Shown here piece by piece: positions 8,495 to 16,609 of a DNA stretch of 64,000 nt. Under the pieces are notes generated by a model. The model was not told where the DNA came from. It worked only from the letters and a program-made list of their open reading frames with translations, and searched no databases. The position numbers and the translations under genes are program-made. Every line of letters starts with the position of its first letter. The stretch's first letter is position 1. The DNA is from Pseudomonas sp. TNT3 (GTDB lineage: Bacteria > Pseudomonadota > Gammaproteobacteria > Pseudomonadales > Pseudomonadaceae), in assembly GCF_010095445.2 (NCBI RefSeq), contig NZ_WFGV02000030.1:1-64000 (forward strand), given 5' to 3'.

Positions 8495-9397
8495 ATGTTA
8501 AAGCTACTGCATCAATTAAAAGCTCTTTTTAGGCAAAAAAACGTTCTTCCCCCCGTCCCCACGGAGCAGGTTGTTGATGAAGTCCCCTTGACCGAAATGG
8601 CCAAGGAACCTTCCCAAGTGGAGAGGAACTTGTCCTGGATACCCATCAATTGTGAAACAAAGGTTTTTGTACCGCTGTCGCCGCCCGCTTGCCCAGACTT
8701 GACGCTTGTGGATGCCCTTCTGCTACAACGCTACAGGGTATTCGTCATAGCGAATGAGTCGCTCGGTTTGACCCCACAGAACACGATAAACCACGAAAAC
8801 GCCGACCAACTGGCCGCTGACTTGTACAAGCAGTCAGAAAATCTTGGTTTTTGTCGAGGCACCGAATCCTCGTTTGAAATCTATTGGCTCATCCAATGTG
8901 CAGCCATTGTTTCCCTACTGACTCATGGGCCACAATCGGAACAGTTCCTTGGCTATAGAAAAGACGTTGCTCGAAGCTCTGACCAGGCAGGAAAACAGGC
9001 TCAAATGTTTGATGATTACGTGGCGTCACGTAGCTATCAAACCGCTGGAACCGGAAGCGAGCACTCCTCGAAACCACCAATAACGGCCCTGGATTACATC
9101 GACAACGCAATAGCAATCACCGCCCGGGGATACAACAAGTGCCCGCAATACCACCTCTACTCAAGCTCGTTGATCCAATTGCAATTCATCAAAAACGTGT
9201 TGCTGGGCATTGAAAAAGACAAAGCAAGACTGCATCAATTAACTCTCGGTGCCTGGGCGGGCAAAGAGTTTGAACCCAACGATCCTGAACTAGCCCGCGC
9301 ACTGGGAATTGCCTTCTACATTGGCGATCAAATTGCCCGCGGTTTGAAGATTCAGCTGCCGAATGGAATGCCACCAGAAAGTCTTCCTCGCCCATAG
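8495..9397 (+). CDS. Hypothetical protein of the effector island
   Basis: The 300-aa protein starts MLKLLHQLKALFRQKN, a basic amphipathic helix rather than a cleavable signal, followed by a proline-rich linker (VLPPVPTEQ). The remainder is predominantly helical (SFEIYWLIQCAAIVSLL; YHLYSSSLIQLQFIKNVLLG) and ends in a flexible PNGMPPESLPRP tail. I recognise no enzyme motif. It lies between two other unrecognised genes in the same direction and shares their lower GC content, so I treat it as accessory cargo of the T6SS island, possibly an immunity protein. Confidence 0.55.
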   Translation: MLKLLHQLKALFRQKNVLPPVPTEQVVDEVPLTEMAKEPSQVERNLSWIPINCETKVFVPLSPPACPDLTLVDALLLQRYRVFVIANESLGLTPQNTINHENADQLAADLYKQSENLGFCRGTESSFEIYWLIQCAAIVSLLTHGPQSEQFLGYRKDVARSSDQAGKQAQMFDDYVASRSYQTAGTGSEHSSKPPITALDYIDNAIAITARGYNKCPQYHLYSSSLIQLQFIKNVLLGIEKDKARLHQLTLGAWAGKEFEPNDPELARALGIAFYIGDQIARGLKIQLPNGMPPESLPRP

Positions 9398-9435
9398 CAT
9401 TTTTTGCGACTTCATTGATAACGCTAGAGGCAAAA

Positions 9436-9738
9436 ATGACCACCGAGACCCGGCATCGTGTTCAAAACGGAACCCTGTGGCTAGCGGATCAACCTATCCA
9501 CCTTCCTCATCCCGTCATAGAGACCCTTCAACACAAGGACAGGCTCTTGATTCTGGTTGATCCCGCACCCGATGTGATTTTCAACAGAAACGTCTTCGCA
9601 CTGTCGATACACGGCGAACTGCTCTGGCAAATCGAAGAAAGCCCCCATGGCACGCAAGTCGATAAGCCGTACGTGAATCTCTACTGCGACAAAAACGGGA
9701 CAGTAATCGCCGGTAACTGGAATGGCGTCAGCTACTGA
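9436..9738 (+). CDS. Hypothetical beta-rich protein, possible immunity
   Basis: This 100-aa protein (start ATG 9436; AGAGGC upstream) is beta-rich with a propeller-like strand (NVFALSIHGELLWQIEE) and a second one (NLYCDKNGTVIAGNWNGVSY) at its very end. The abrupt stop after a strand raises the possibility that it once continued, but I cannot show this. A TTG at 9415 is an alternative start with a weaker site. No recognised family; its position in the effector island suggests immunity. Confidence 0.45.
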   Translation: MTTETRHRVQNGTLWLADQPIHLPHPVIETLQHKDRLLILVDPAPDVIFNRNVFALSIHGELLWQIEESPHGTQVDKPYVNLYCDKNGTVIAGNWNGVSY

Positions 9739-9741
9739 TCA

Positions 9742-9852
9742 ATGGTGGTAGTGGCTGTTGGATTCGTTGCAGGTTTGGCAGTGCAGCGGGCGATGGTTAA
9801 ATTCGGGGTAGATAATGTGATTGGCAACGCGTTAAAGATCGAGTACTCATAA
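9742..9852 (+). CDS. Possible 36-aa membrane peptide coupled to the next gene
   Basis: A short open frame encodes 36 residues beginning MVVVAVGFVAGLAVQRAMVK, one hydrophobic helix followed by a charged tail ending ALKIEYS. Its TAA stop overlaps the ATG of the following membrane-protein gene (TAATG). It could be a real small peptide, or the surviving end of a longer gene lost by rearrangement. No clear ribosome binding site is seen, so confidence is low. Confidence 0.3.
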   Translation: MVVVAVGFVAGLAVQRAMVKFGVDNVIGNALKIEYS

Positions 9853-10580
9853 TGATTGACTCAGATAAGCTCAAAAAATTTACGTGGTTTTTATTCGGTT
9901 TTTTTGCTTTATTGTTCGCCTTTGGTCCTTCCGGTTTTAGGTATTTTTGGCCTGTTTATTTCGTGGTGTCTTTATCTGCACTTATGTGGACCTTGTATCT
10001 TGTCTATGCGTGCGAAAAATTTACTCTGTATATGACTTCGATACTAATTACGGTCGTAAGCATCTTCTGTTTGTTCGCCTCCACCTCGGCCTATTTGGTT
10101 GCTGCCAGGTTCTGGGGTAAGACAAGTATTGCTGCCCTTATGATGTGGCCTGTTCCAGTAGGGATCGTGACATTGACGTATTTGGTCCTGGCAAATGGCA
10201 AATCGTCATTTCATCCATTCGAATATGATGGAATCAAGGTGCAGCCACGCCCGCAAAACAAGCAAAAAACATCGGCCGCATATAGCCCTCTTTTGGTGGC
10301 CGGCGCAACCACCTTGGCGGCAAGTATTTTTACTAAAACAGCCGGCTTCCTCACTACCGGTATGGTTGTCCTGTTTGGGATGCTAGCTGTTTCCGTCACA
10401 ATATTATTCTACGCACGCCACATAATCAGAGGCCTGCGCACCCTCCGCATCCAAGAAAAAACCATGCCCATCCCCTACACCTTCATGCAAATCGACGAAA
10501 TTCGCGAAGCGCGCAGTCGTTGGTGGTTGAGCAGATTGTTCAAGTGGGTCGCTTCCTGTCGCAAGCAGTCGGGTCCCTGA
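9852..10580 (+). CDS. Multi-pass membrane protein, possible immunity protein
   Basis: The 242-aa product has about six hydrophobic segments: FTWFLFGFFALLFAFG, YFWPVYFVVSLSALMWTLYL, YMTSILITVVSIFCLFAST, MMWPVPVGIVTLTYLVL, and two between residues 145 and 195. A basic cytoplasmic tail follows (RWWLSRLFKWVASCRKQSG). Membrane immunity proteins against pore-forming T6SS effectors look like this, but no family is recognised and the cognate toxin is not evident. The start overlaps the stop of a 36-codon frame. The 5' two thirds is clearly AT-rich relative to the T6SS operon. Confidence 0.6.
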   Translation: MIDSDKLKKFTWFLFGFFALLFAFGPSGFRYFWPVYFVVSLSALMWTLYLVYACEKFTLYMTSILITVVSIFCLFASTSAYLVAARFWGKTSIAALMMWPVPVGIVTLTYLVLANGKSSFHPFEYDGIKVQPRPQNKQKTSAAYSPLLVAGATTLAASIFTKTAGFLTTGMVVLFGMLAVSVTILFYARHIIRGLRTLRIQEKTMPIPYTFMQIDEIREARSRWWLSRLFKWVASCRKQSGP

Positions 10581-10617
10581 TTTTCGATGATCACTACGTG
10601 CAGGCCGCTCAAGCCTG

Positions 10618-10770
10618 ATGACGTGTTACCGGGACGCCATCAAGGGCTTTTCGGAAGACCACTGGCCTGGGGTAGAGATAAACTTTTTCGACTTTAGCGT
10701 CGGTTCGCATCATGTGCTGGCTCCGGAGGGCATCGGTAGCACAGCACCCGGGATCATCTGGCCGCTATGA
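10618..10770 (+). pseudogene. Short orphan open frame, possible gene remnant
   Basis: A 50-codon frame starts MTCYRDAIKGFSEDHWPGVE and ends GSTAPGIIWPL. It has no ribosome binding site and its sequence reads like an internal piece of a larger soluble protein. It follows the membrane-protein gene by 37 bases. I suspect a decayed fragment of an effector-island gene, but the parent is not recognised. Confidence 0.25.
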
Positions 10771-11003
10771 ATGTGGGGATCATTGAGCGGTTAAGATCAA
10801 TCTGCTCAACGGCACCGTAAGGGTTGCTGCCTTTGACAAATAAAGCGCGGCTGACCGAGCTTTACTTCATTTACGTCGGTAGTCATCGCCAGTAACAGAT
10901 TGCGAAATAATGTTTTTTAGTGCAATTACTCGATATAGCCATCACTTTCAACGGCCATTCTTCAAACTAAAAATCCCACCTAACGACCGGGATTATCCAA
11001 ATT

Positions 11004-11025
11004 AGGTGAACCGCTTCACCTTTTT
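11004..11025 (+). terminator. Intrinsic terminator ahead of the T6SS operon
   Basis: A stem AGGTGAA / TTCACCT closes on the loop CCGC, and the 3' arm runs into five T residues. It would isolate the T6SS operon from transcription coming out of the effector island. Confidence 0.55.
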
Positions 11026-11384
11026 CGAAATTAATTTCAATTAAAAATTGGATCCACGCCCCTCCTCAAACCCTTGAAGTTGCTGGGTTTCAGACCCGTC
11101 TGTAAGACAGAACCACCGACTAATGGCAACCGGACATCATTGCGGCATGTATCAAAAACGAGAAAAAATCCGCTCCCTCGTGAACTTTTGTATGCCAATT
11201 GTTGCCATACACCACGTTGCTGGCTAATCGACACTGATATGCCAGCATTCAAAGAAATTATTCCTGGCAGTGCGATAAATGATGTCAAAAGCATCAGGGT
11301 TCGCACTGTGTAAACAGGTGTTCAACCGAGAAATAAGTGGCTCTTCACGCTCCCGGATAACCCGGGTAGCAATCGTGAAAGGTT

Positions 11385-11392
11385 CAAGGACG
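11385..11392 (+). promoter_or_regulatory. RsmA/CsrA-type site at the ribosome binding site of the first T6SS gene
   Basis: CAAGGACG matches the CANGGAYG consensus of RsmA/CsrA exactly. Its AAGGA is also the only plausible Shine-Dalgarno, 12 bases before the ATG at 11403. RsmA repression of T6SS mRNA is known in pseudomonads, so Gac/Rsm control of this operon is a reasonable inference. Confidence 0.5.
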
Positions 11393-11402
11393 ATAAATAC
11401 CG

Positions 11403-12152
11403 ATGACTCAAGCGTTTGACGTTGAAGCACTGATCAAATTGCGAGGCCAGACCCGGGCTATTTCCGACGCGCTCAAGACGCAGGCTTCGGATTACCTGTC
11501 GACGCTGGCATTGCTGATCCGTCCGCAGTCGTTTTTCGGTGAGTACCTGCAAGGCGCGCAACGCAGCAGCGGGCGTGAGACCCAGCACCATTTCAAAGAG
11601 CTCAAGGAACTGTACGACCGCATCGGTTCGGCCTCGCCGTTCCAGCTGGTCAATGAGCTTGAAGTCCCCCTCAACCTGATCAGTACGACGCCGGAATTAT
11701 TCCCGCTGGAGTACGACAAGGTGCTGTCGCAAAGCGGTCAATCCATTCGCATCACCAGCCCTGTGCGCTGGGTGGTCGGGTTCAGTTCGTTTGACCTGGC
11801 CCGCTTTCGCACCGTCATCAAAGACCCCAATCGCAGCAGCGCCGAGCTGTACCGTTTCGTCGTGCACTACCTGGTGCTGTTCTACTGCCTGAGCAAGTCA
11901 CCGGGGCTCAGCCGATTGCTGGAAGGCCTGCGTTTTCCCGTCAGTTTCGAACGGTTGAAAGACTTTGGTGACCTGCCCTTTTGCGTGATCAGCTCGCCCG
12001 TACGGGCCCAGCTGCCTGATGACGCGGTGATCCGCAGCAGCACCCAGATCGCCGGCAATACCAGCTTCGAAGAGCTGGTAGGCCACGAGAATATTTTGGA
12101 AATGAACGATGAAATCCGTCAGCGCCTTCTGCTGACGATCGAAGGAATGTAA
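11403..12152 (+). CDS. Unrecognised leading gene of the T6SS operon
   Basis: The 249-aa protein (MTQAFDVEALIKLRGQTRAI...) heads the structural operon, 70 bases before tssB, and runs in the same direction. It has no signal peptide or clear transmembrane segment. Predicted helices dominate the N-terminal third; the middle includes SPVRWVVGFSSFDLARFRTV, and the C-terminus is acidic. I recognise none of the thirteen core Tss families or the Tag proteins with phosphorylation, forkhead or peptidoglycan-binding motifs. Constant placement before tssB would point to a sheath-associated or assembly factor. Ribosome binding overlaps a perfect RsmA-like motif. It is a real gene by codon use and operon position. 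Confidence 0.75.
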   Translation: MTQAFDVEALIKLRGQTRAISDALKTQASDYLSTLALLIRPQSFFGEYLQGAQRSSGRETQHHFKELKELYDRIGSASPFQLVNELEVPLNLISTTPELFPLEYDKVLSQSGQSIRITSPVRWVVGFSSFDLARFRTVIKDPNRSSAELYRFVVHYLVLFYCLSKSPGLSRLLEGLRFPVSFERLKDFGDLPFCVISSPVRAQLPDDAVIRSSTQIAGNTSFEELVGHENILEMNDEIRQRLLLTIEGM

Positions 12153-12222
12153 CGCGCCAGGCCGACTGTTGAGCCTAGACGCAAATGACTTGCAGCGAAT
12201 TTGTTCGCACCAGGAGATGACG

Positions 12223-12756
12223 ATGGCGAAGAAGGAAAGTACCCAGCACAAACTCGATCGCGTTCGCGCGCCTCGGGTCCATATCACTTACGACGTGGAT
12301 ATCGGTGACGCTCAGGAAAAGAAAGAGCTGCCCTTTGTCGTCGGTGTGCTGGGCGATTTCTCCGGCAACCCGCTGGAGCCGCTGCCGAAGCTCAAGGACC
12401 GCAAGTTCATCTTCATCGACCGCGATAACTTCAACGGTGTGCTCAAGGGCATCAAGCCACGCCTGACTTACCGGGTCGACAACACCCTGGCCAAGAACGG
12501 CACGCAGCTGGGCATCGAGCTCAACTTCAATGCCCTCGAAGACTTCGAGCCGCAGAACGTGGTCAAGCAGGTCGAGCCGCTGCGCAAACTGCTGGAAGTG
12601 CGCAACAAGCTGGCTGACCTGCGCAACAAGATGGGCGGCAACGACAAGCTCGAAGAGCTGCTCATGGATGTGCTGCAGAACACCGAGAAGTTGAAAACGC
12701 TGGGCAAGGAATTCGGCCGCGAAGCCGCGGTTCCAGCCACCGATGGCAAACAGTAG
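12223..12756 (+). CDS. tssB: T6SS contractile sheath small subunit TssB
   Basis: The 177-aa protein carries TssB/VipA hallmarks: RVHITYDVDIGDA near the start, PFVVGVLGDFSG, KFIFIDRDNFNGVLKGIKPRL, and a C-terminal helical half (LRKLLEVRNKLADLRNKMGG). TssB and TssC form the heterodimers of the sheath that contracts to drive the Hcp tube outward. I place the start at ATG 12223, six bases after CCAGGAG; an ATG at 12217 is too close to that site. The stop is ten bases before the tssC start, and a TAGGAG site lies in that gap. Confidence 0.93.
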   Translation: MAKKESTQHKLDRVRAPRVHITYDVDIGDAQEKKELPFVVGVLGDFSGNPLEPLPKLKDRKFIFIDRDNFNGVLKGIKPRLTYRVDNTLAKNGTQLGIELNFNALEDFEPQNVVKQVEPLRKLLEVRNKLADLRNKMGGNDKLEELLMDVLQNTEKLKTLGKEFGREAAVPATDGKQ

Positions 12757-12766
12757 GAGCCTGAAG

Positions 12767-14269
12767 ATGAACGACAAGCAAACCGTGACTCAACAGGACA
12801 GCGAATTGGTTGAAGTGGAAAACTTCGCCCCGCAATCCTCCCTGCTCGACAGCATCATTTCGGAAAGCCGCGTGGCCCGCTCCGAGACCGAGCGCACCCG
12901 TACCCGCGACTTGATCGGTGAACTGGTCGGCCAGGTGCTGGAAGGCGAAATGACGCCGAGCAAGGACCTGATTGCCGTGCTTGACGCGCGCATCGCCGAA
13001 ATCGACGCGATGCTCTCCGAGCAGATGAACGAAATCATGCATGCCCGCGAATTCCAGCAACTGGAAGCGTCGTGGCGCGGCCTGAAGTATCAGGTGGACC
13101 AGACTGAAACCAGTACCACGCTGAAGATTCAACTGCTCAACGCCTCGAAGAAAGATCTGGTGCGCGACCTCAAGGCCGCCTCCGAATTCGACCAGAGCGC
13201 CCTGTTCAAGAAGATCTACGAAGAAGAATACGGCACCTTCGGTGGTGCACCGTTCGGCATGCTGCTGGGTGACTACGAGTTCAATCGCAGCCCGGAAGAC
13301 ATGTACCTGCTGGAAGAGATTTCCCATGTTGCCGCAGCAGCCCACGCACCGTTCATCTCGGCGGCCTCGCCCGAGCTGTTCGGCTGGGATTCGTTTACCG
13401 ACATGTCCGGCCCACGGGACCTGGCAAAGATTTTCGACACCGTCGAATACGCCAAGTGGAAGTCGTTCCGCGCTTCCGAAGATTCCCGTTACGTCGGTTT
13501 GACCTTGCCGCACGTGCTGGGTCGTCTGCCGTATGGCCCGGATACCACGCCGGTCGAAGAATTCAACTTCGTTGAAAGCGTCGACGGTCGCGACCACAAC
13601 AAATACCTGTGGATGAACGCCGCCTACGCCCTGGGCACCCGGGTCACCGACGCGTTCTCCCGTTATGGCTGGTGTGTCGCGATTCGCGGTGTCGAGGGTG
13701 GCGGTCTGGTTGAAGGCCTGCCGACTCACACGTTCAAGACCGACGACGGCGAAATCGCCCTCAAATGCCCGACCGAAATCGCCATCACCGACCGCCGTGA
13801 AAAAGAGCTGTCGGACCTCGGCTTTATCCCGCTGGTGCACTGCAAAGGCACCGACTATGCCGCGTTCTTCGGCACCCAGTCGACGCAAAAGCAGAAGCAT
13901 TACAACACCGACATCGCCAACGCCAACGCCCGTCTCTCGGCGCAGTTGCAGTACATCTTCGCCACCTCGCGTATCGCTCACTACATGAAGGCGATCATGC
14001 GCGACAAGATCGGCAGCTTCGCTTCGCGCAAAGACGTGGAGATGTTCCTCAACAAGTGGCTGTCGAGCTATGTGTTGCTGGACGACACCGCCAGCCAGGA
14101 AGCGAAAGCCAAGTTCCCGTTGCGCGAAGCACGGGCCGAAGTGTTCGAGGTTCCGGGCAAGCCAGGCGTGTACAAGGCCGTGACCTACCTGCGTCCGCAC
14201 TATCAACTGGATGAGCTGACCGCTTCGTTGCGTCTGGTTGCCGAATTGCCGCAATCGACTCGCGGCTGA
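12767..14269 (+). CDS. tssC: T6SS contractile sheath large subunit TssC
   Basis: At 500 aa it has the family's usual length. Signatures include LDARIAEIDAMLSEQMNEI, FQQLEASWRGLKYQV, SALFKKIYEEEYGTFGG, PFGMLLGDYEF, LPHVLGRLPYG and a KYLWMNAAYALG motif. The C-terminal part (YLRPHYQLDELTASLRLVA) matches the sheath core. TssC pairs with TssB; the C-terminal region engages ClpV recycling indirectly. ATG 12767 follows TAGGAG with correct spacing; a start at 12743 would overlap tssB unnecessarily. Codon use is that of a highly expressed gene. Confidence 0.95.
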   Translation: MNDKQTVTQQDSELVEVENFAPQSSLLDSIISESRVARSETERTRTRDLIGELVGQVLEGEMTPSKDLIAVLDARIAEIDAMLSEQMNEIMHAREFQQLEASWRGLKYQVDQTETSTTLKIQLLNASKKDLVRDLKAASEFDQSALFKKIYEEEYGTFGGAPFGMLLGDYEFNRSPEDMYLLEEISHVAAAAHAPFISAASPELFGWDSFTDMSGPRDLAKIFDTVEYAKWKSFRASEDSRYVGLTLPHVLGRLPYGPDTTPVEEFNFVESVDGRDHNKYLWMNAAYALGTRVTDAFSRYGWCVAIRGVEGGGLVEGLPTHTFKTDDGEIALKCPTEIAITDRREKELSDLGFIPLVHCKGTDYAAFFGTQSTQKQKHYNTDIANANARLSAQLQYIFATSRIAHYMKAIMRDKIGSFASRKDVEMFLNKWLSSYVLLDDTASQEAKAKFPLREARAEVFEVPGKPGVYKAVTYLRPHYQLDELTASLRLVAELPQSTRG

Positions 14270-14294
14270 TCGACATCATTGCCAAGGAGGCAAG

Positions 14295-14777
14295 ATGAGT
14301 AGTCAACACAAGCTGTTGCCATCGTTGCTGGATCGATTGCTGGACGATCATCCACATCAGTCCATGGAAGCCTCATCGCAACGCTTGTGTTCGCTGGCCG
14401 ATTACAAGGCCAGCATCGTTCGTGACCTAGAGGTGCTGGTGAACACTCGCCAGTCCCTGGTTGCCAACGAGCTGGAGGGTTTCGTCAATCTGAACGGAAC
14501 CATCCTTGACTACGGCATGCCGGATTTCACCAGTCGCAGTGTGCTGGATCCGCAGGATCGCCTGCTGATTCAACGCCAGCTGGAGAAGGCGATCTCCGTC
14601 GGCGACCGACGCTTTCGCAGCGTCAAGGTCCAACTGCTCGCACAACAAACCGGCCAACGCATGCTGACCTTCCGCGTGGACGCAGTACTGCGCCTGCAGG
14701 ACATCACCCGCCAGGTTTCCTTCGACGCGGTGCTGCAGGTCAACACCCAGGAATACAAAGTGCAGAACCTCAACTGA
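14295..14777 (+). CDS. tssE: T6SS baseplate protein TssE (gp25-like)
   Basis: The 160-aa protein shows the gp25-like pattern: LLPSLLDRLLDD near the start, a LADYKASIVRDLEVLVNTR helix, FVNLNGTILDYGMPDFTS, and a C-terminal VQLLAQQTGQRMLTFRVDA region. TssE links baseplate wedges to the sheath and initiates its polymerisation. Start ATG 14295 lies five bases after AAGGAGG. Its stop overlaps the tssF start as TGATG, so the baseplate genes are translationally coupled. Confidence 0.92.
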   Translation: MSSQHKLLPSLLDRLLDDHPHQSMEASSQRLCSLADYKASIVRDLEVLVNTRQSLVANELEGFVNLNGTILDYGMPDFTSRSVLDPQDRLLIQRQLEKAISVGDRRFRSVKVQLLAQQTGQRMLTFRVDAVLRLQDITRQVSFDAVLQVNTQEYKVQNLN

Positions 14778-16609
14778 TGCTCGACGATCTGCTCCCCTAT
14801 TACGAAAAGGAACTGTCGCACCTGCGCTTCTTAGGGCAGGAGTTTGCGAGTCAGTACCCGAAGATTGCTTCGCGGTTGCTCATCGAGGGCGATAACTGCG
14901 AAGACCCGCACACCGAGCGCTTGATCGAAGCGTTCTCGTTCCTGTCCGCCCGCGTGCATAAAAAACTCGATGACGAGCTGCCTGAAATCGTCGAGTCGTT
15001 TCTCGAAGTGCTGTACCCGCATTACCTGCGCCCTACCCCGTCGATGTCGATTGTCGAGTTCAACCTGGGCAAGCAGGAAAAAGTCACCGAAGCCTTCCGC
15101 GTGGCCCGACACACCGAACTCAGCGCCAACCCGATTGATGGCGTGGTGTGCAAATTCCGCACCTGCTACCCGGTTGAACTGTGGCCGGTAGCGGTGCAAC
15201 AAGCCTCGTTCATCGAGATGGAGCGTTCGGCGTTCAACGGCCACAGCGCTGACCTGGTCGCACGTTTGCGTATCGGCCTGACCGCCACGTCTGATGTGAT
15301 GTTCGGCAAGATGGAGCTGGACCGCCTGCGATTTTTCCTCGACGGCGAAAGCACCCTGATGCTGCAGCTCTACGAGTTGCTGTTCAACAATCTGGCCAAA
15401 GCCACGTTGAGCTTCGAAGATCAGGGCCGCACCCGCGAAATCACGTTGCCGGCGAATGCTTTGAAAGCCGTGGGTTACGGGCTGGACGAAGGTCTGGTGG
15501 ATTACTCGGAGCGCTCGTTTCTGGGTTACCGCCTGCTGCACGAATATTTCACCTTCCCCGACAAGTTCATGTTCTTCGACCTGTCAGGGTTTGCGCGCCT
15601 GCTGGCGGGCCAGAATCTCGAGAAAATCGAGATCAACTTCTACTTTTCCGACTACGACCTGAGTGATCGCCTGGCGCGTCTGACGCAGAACATCGGTCGC
15701 AACAACTTCAAGCTCAACTGCACCCCGATCATCAACCTGTTCCGCCAGCAGGCCGAGCCGATCAAGCTGACCCACGCCCAGCACGAGTACGCGGTGACGC
15801 CCGACGTGCGCCTGCAAAGCTCGGCGGAAGTGGTGTCCATTGATCGCGTGCGTCGGGTGTGCAAAGTCGGCGGCATCGACCAGGTCGCCACCTGTCATCC
15901 GTTCTTCGAACCGCGAGGCGACCAGGGTCCCGGCCAAAGCTTCTGGATTGCCCGGCGTCGCCCGGTACAGACCCGGCAGCGCGATGGCTCGAACATGTTT
16001 ATCCGGGTCGTCGATCGCGAGCTGGAACTGCTGGATTCCAGCAATGACACCTTGAGCATCCGCCTGACCTGCAGCAATCGTGACTTGCCCCTGATGCTGC
16101 CGTTCGGCGGCGAGCGCGGCGATTTCAGTATTCCAGGCAACTCGGTCATCAGCGACATCCGCTGCTTGCGCAAACCCACCGCCACCGCTCGCGTGCCGCT
16201 GGGCAACGGGGTGATCTGGCGGTTGATCTCGCACCTGTCGCTCAACCACATGTCGCTGGTGTCCCGCGGTCGCGACGTGCTGCTGGAGCTGCTGTCGCTC
16301 TACAACTACCGCAACGTTTCGGCGATCCGCAAACAGATCAACGGCATTGTCTCGGTCACCAGCGAACCGGTGGTGGCACGTATCGGTCACCCGCGCCCGA
16401 ACTTCGTGCGCGGTGTCGGCATCACCCTGAATTTCGATGAAAGCCAGTACACCGGCAGCGGTGTATTTTTGTTCGGCATGGTGCTGGACCACTTCTTTGG
16501 CCAGTACTGCAGCATGAACAGCTTTACCCAATTAACCCTTCGCACCTTGCAGCGCGAAAAGAGAGTCGTCCAATGGCCACCTCGAACCGGCGATCAACCC
16601 CTGGTCTGA
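14777..16609 (+). CDS. tssF: T6SS baseplate protein TssF
   Basis: The 610-aa protein begins MLDDLLPYYEKELSHLRFLG, the typical TssF N-terminus, followed by FASQYPKIASRLL and EDPHTERLIEAFSFLSARVH. Other conserved pieces are VLYPHYLRPTPSMSIVEF and a C-terminal FGMVLDHFFGQYCSMNSFTQL. TssF and TssG with TssE and TssK form the wedge complex. It overlaps tssG by 37 bases, so expression is tightly linked. Length and motif order are normal for the family. Confidence 0.95.
   Translation: MLDDLLPYYEKELSHLRFLGQEFASQYPKIASRLLIEGDNCEDPHTERLIEAFSFLSARVHKKLDDELPEIVESFLEVLYPHYLRPTPSMSIVEFNLGKQEKVTEAFRVARHTELSANPIDGVVCKFRTCYPVELWPVAVQQASFIEMERSAFNGHSADLVARLRIGLTATSDVMFGKMELDRLRFFLDGESTLMLQLYELLFNNLAKATLSFEDQGRTREITLPANALKAVGYGLDEGLVDYSERSFLGYRLLHEYFTFPDKFMFFDLSGFARLLAGQNLEKIEINFYFSDYDLSDRLARLTQNIGRNNFKLNCTPIINLFRQQAEPIKLTHAQHEYAVTPDVRLQSSAEVVSIDRVRRVCKVGGIDQVATCHPFFEPRGDQGPGQSFWIARRRPVQTRQRDGSNMFIRVVDRELELLDSSNDTLSIRLTCSNRDLPLMLPFGGERGDFSIPGNSVISDIRCLRKPTATARVPLGNGVIWRLISHLSLNHMSLVSRGRDVLLELLSLYNYRNVSAIRKQINGIVSVTSEPVVARIGHPRPNFVRGVGITLNFDESQYTGSGVFLFGMVLDHFFGQYCSMNSFTQLTLRTLQREKRVVQWPPRTGDQPLV

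Larger units (their letters stand above)
10771..11402. other. Spacer upstream of the T6SS operon
   Basis: This AT-rich stretch holds an intrinsic terminator at 11004-11025 and a leader ending in an RsmA-like site at 11385-11392. A 79-codon plus-strand frame at 11074-11313 has no plausible ribosome binding site or family. The T6SS promoter must lie here, most likely between the terminator and the first gene, but I could not identify a convincing -35/-10 or sigma-54 element. Confidence 0.5.

Noticed and set aside
12662..14254. 530-codon minus-strand frame opposite tssC
   Set aside because: Antisense shadow of a well-supported sheath gene; the composition is that of a complement frame.
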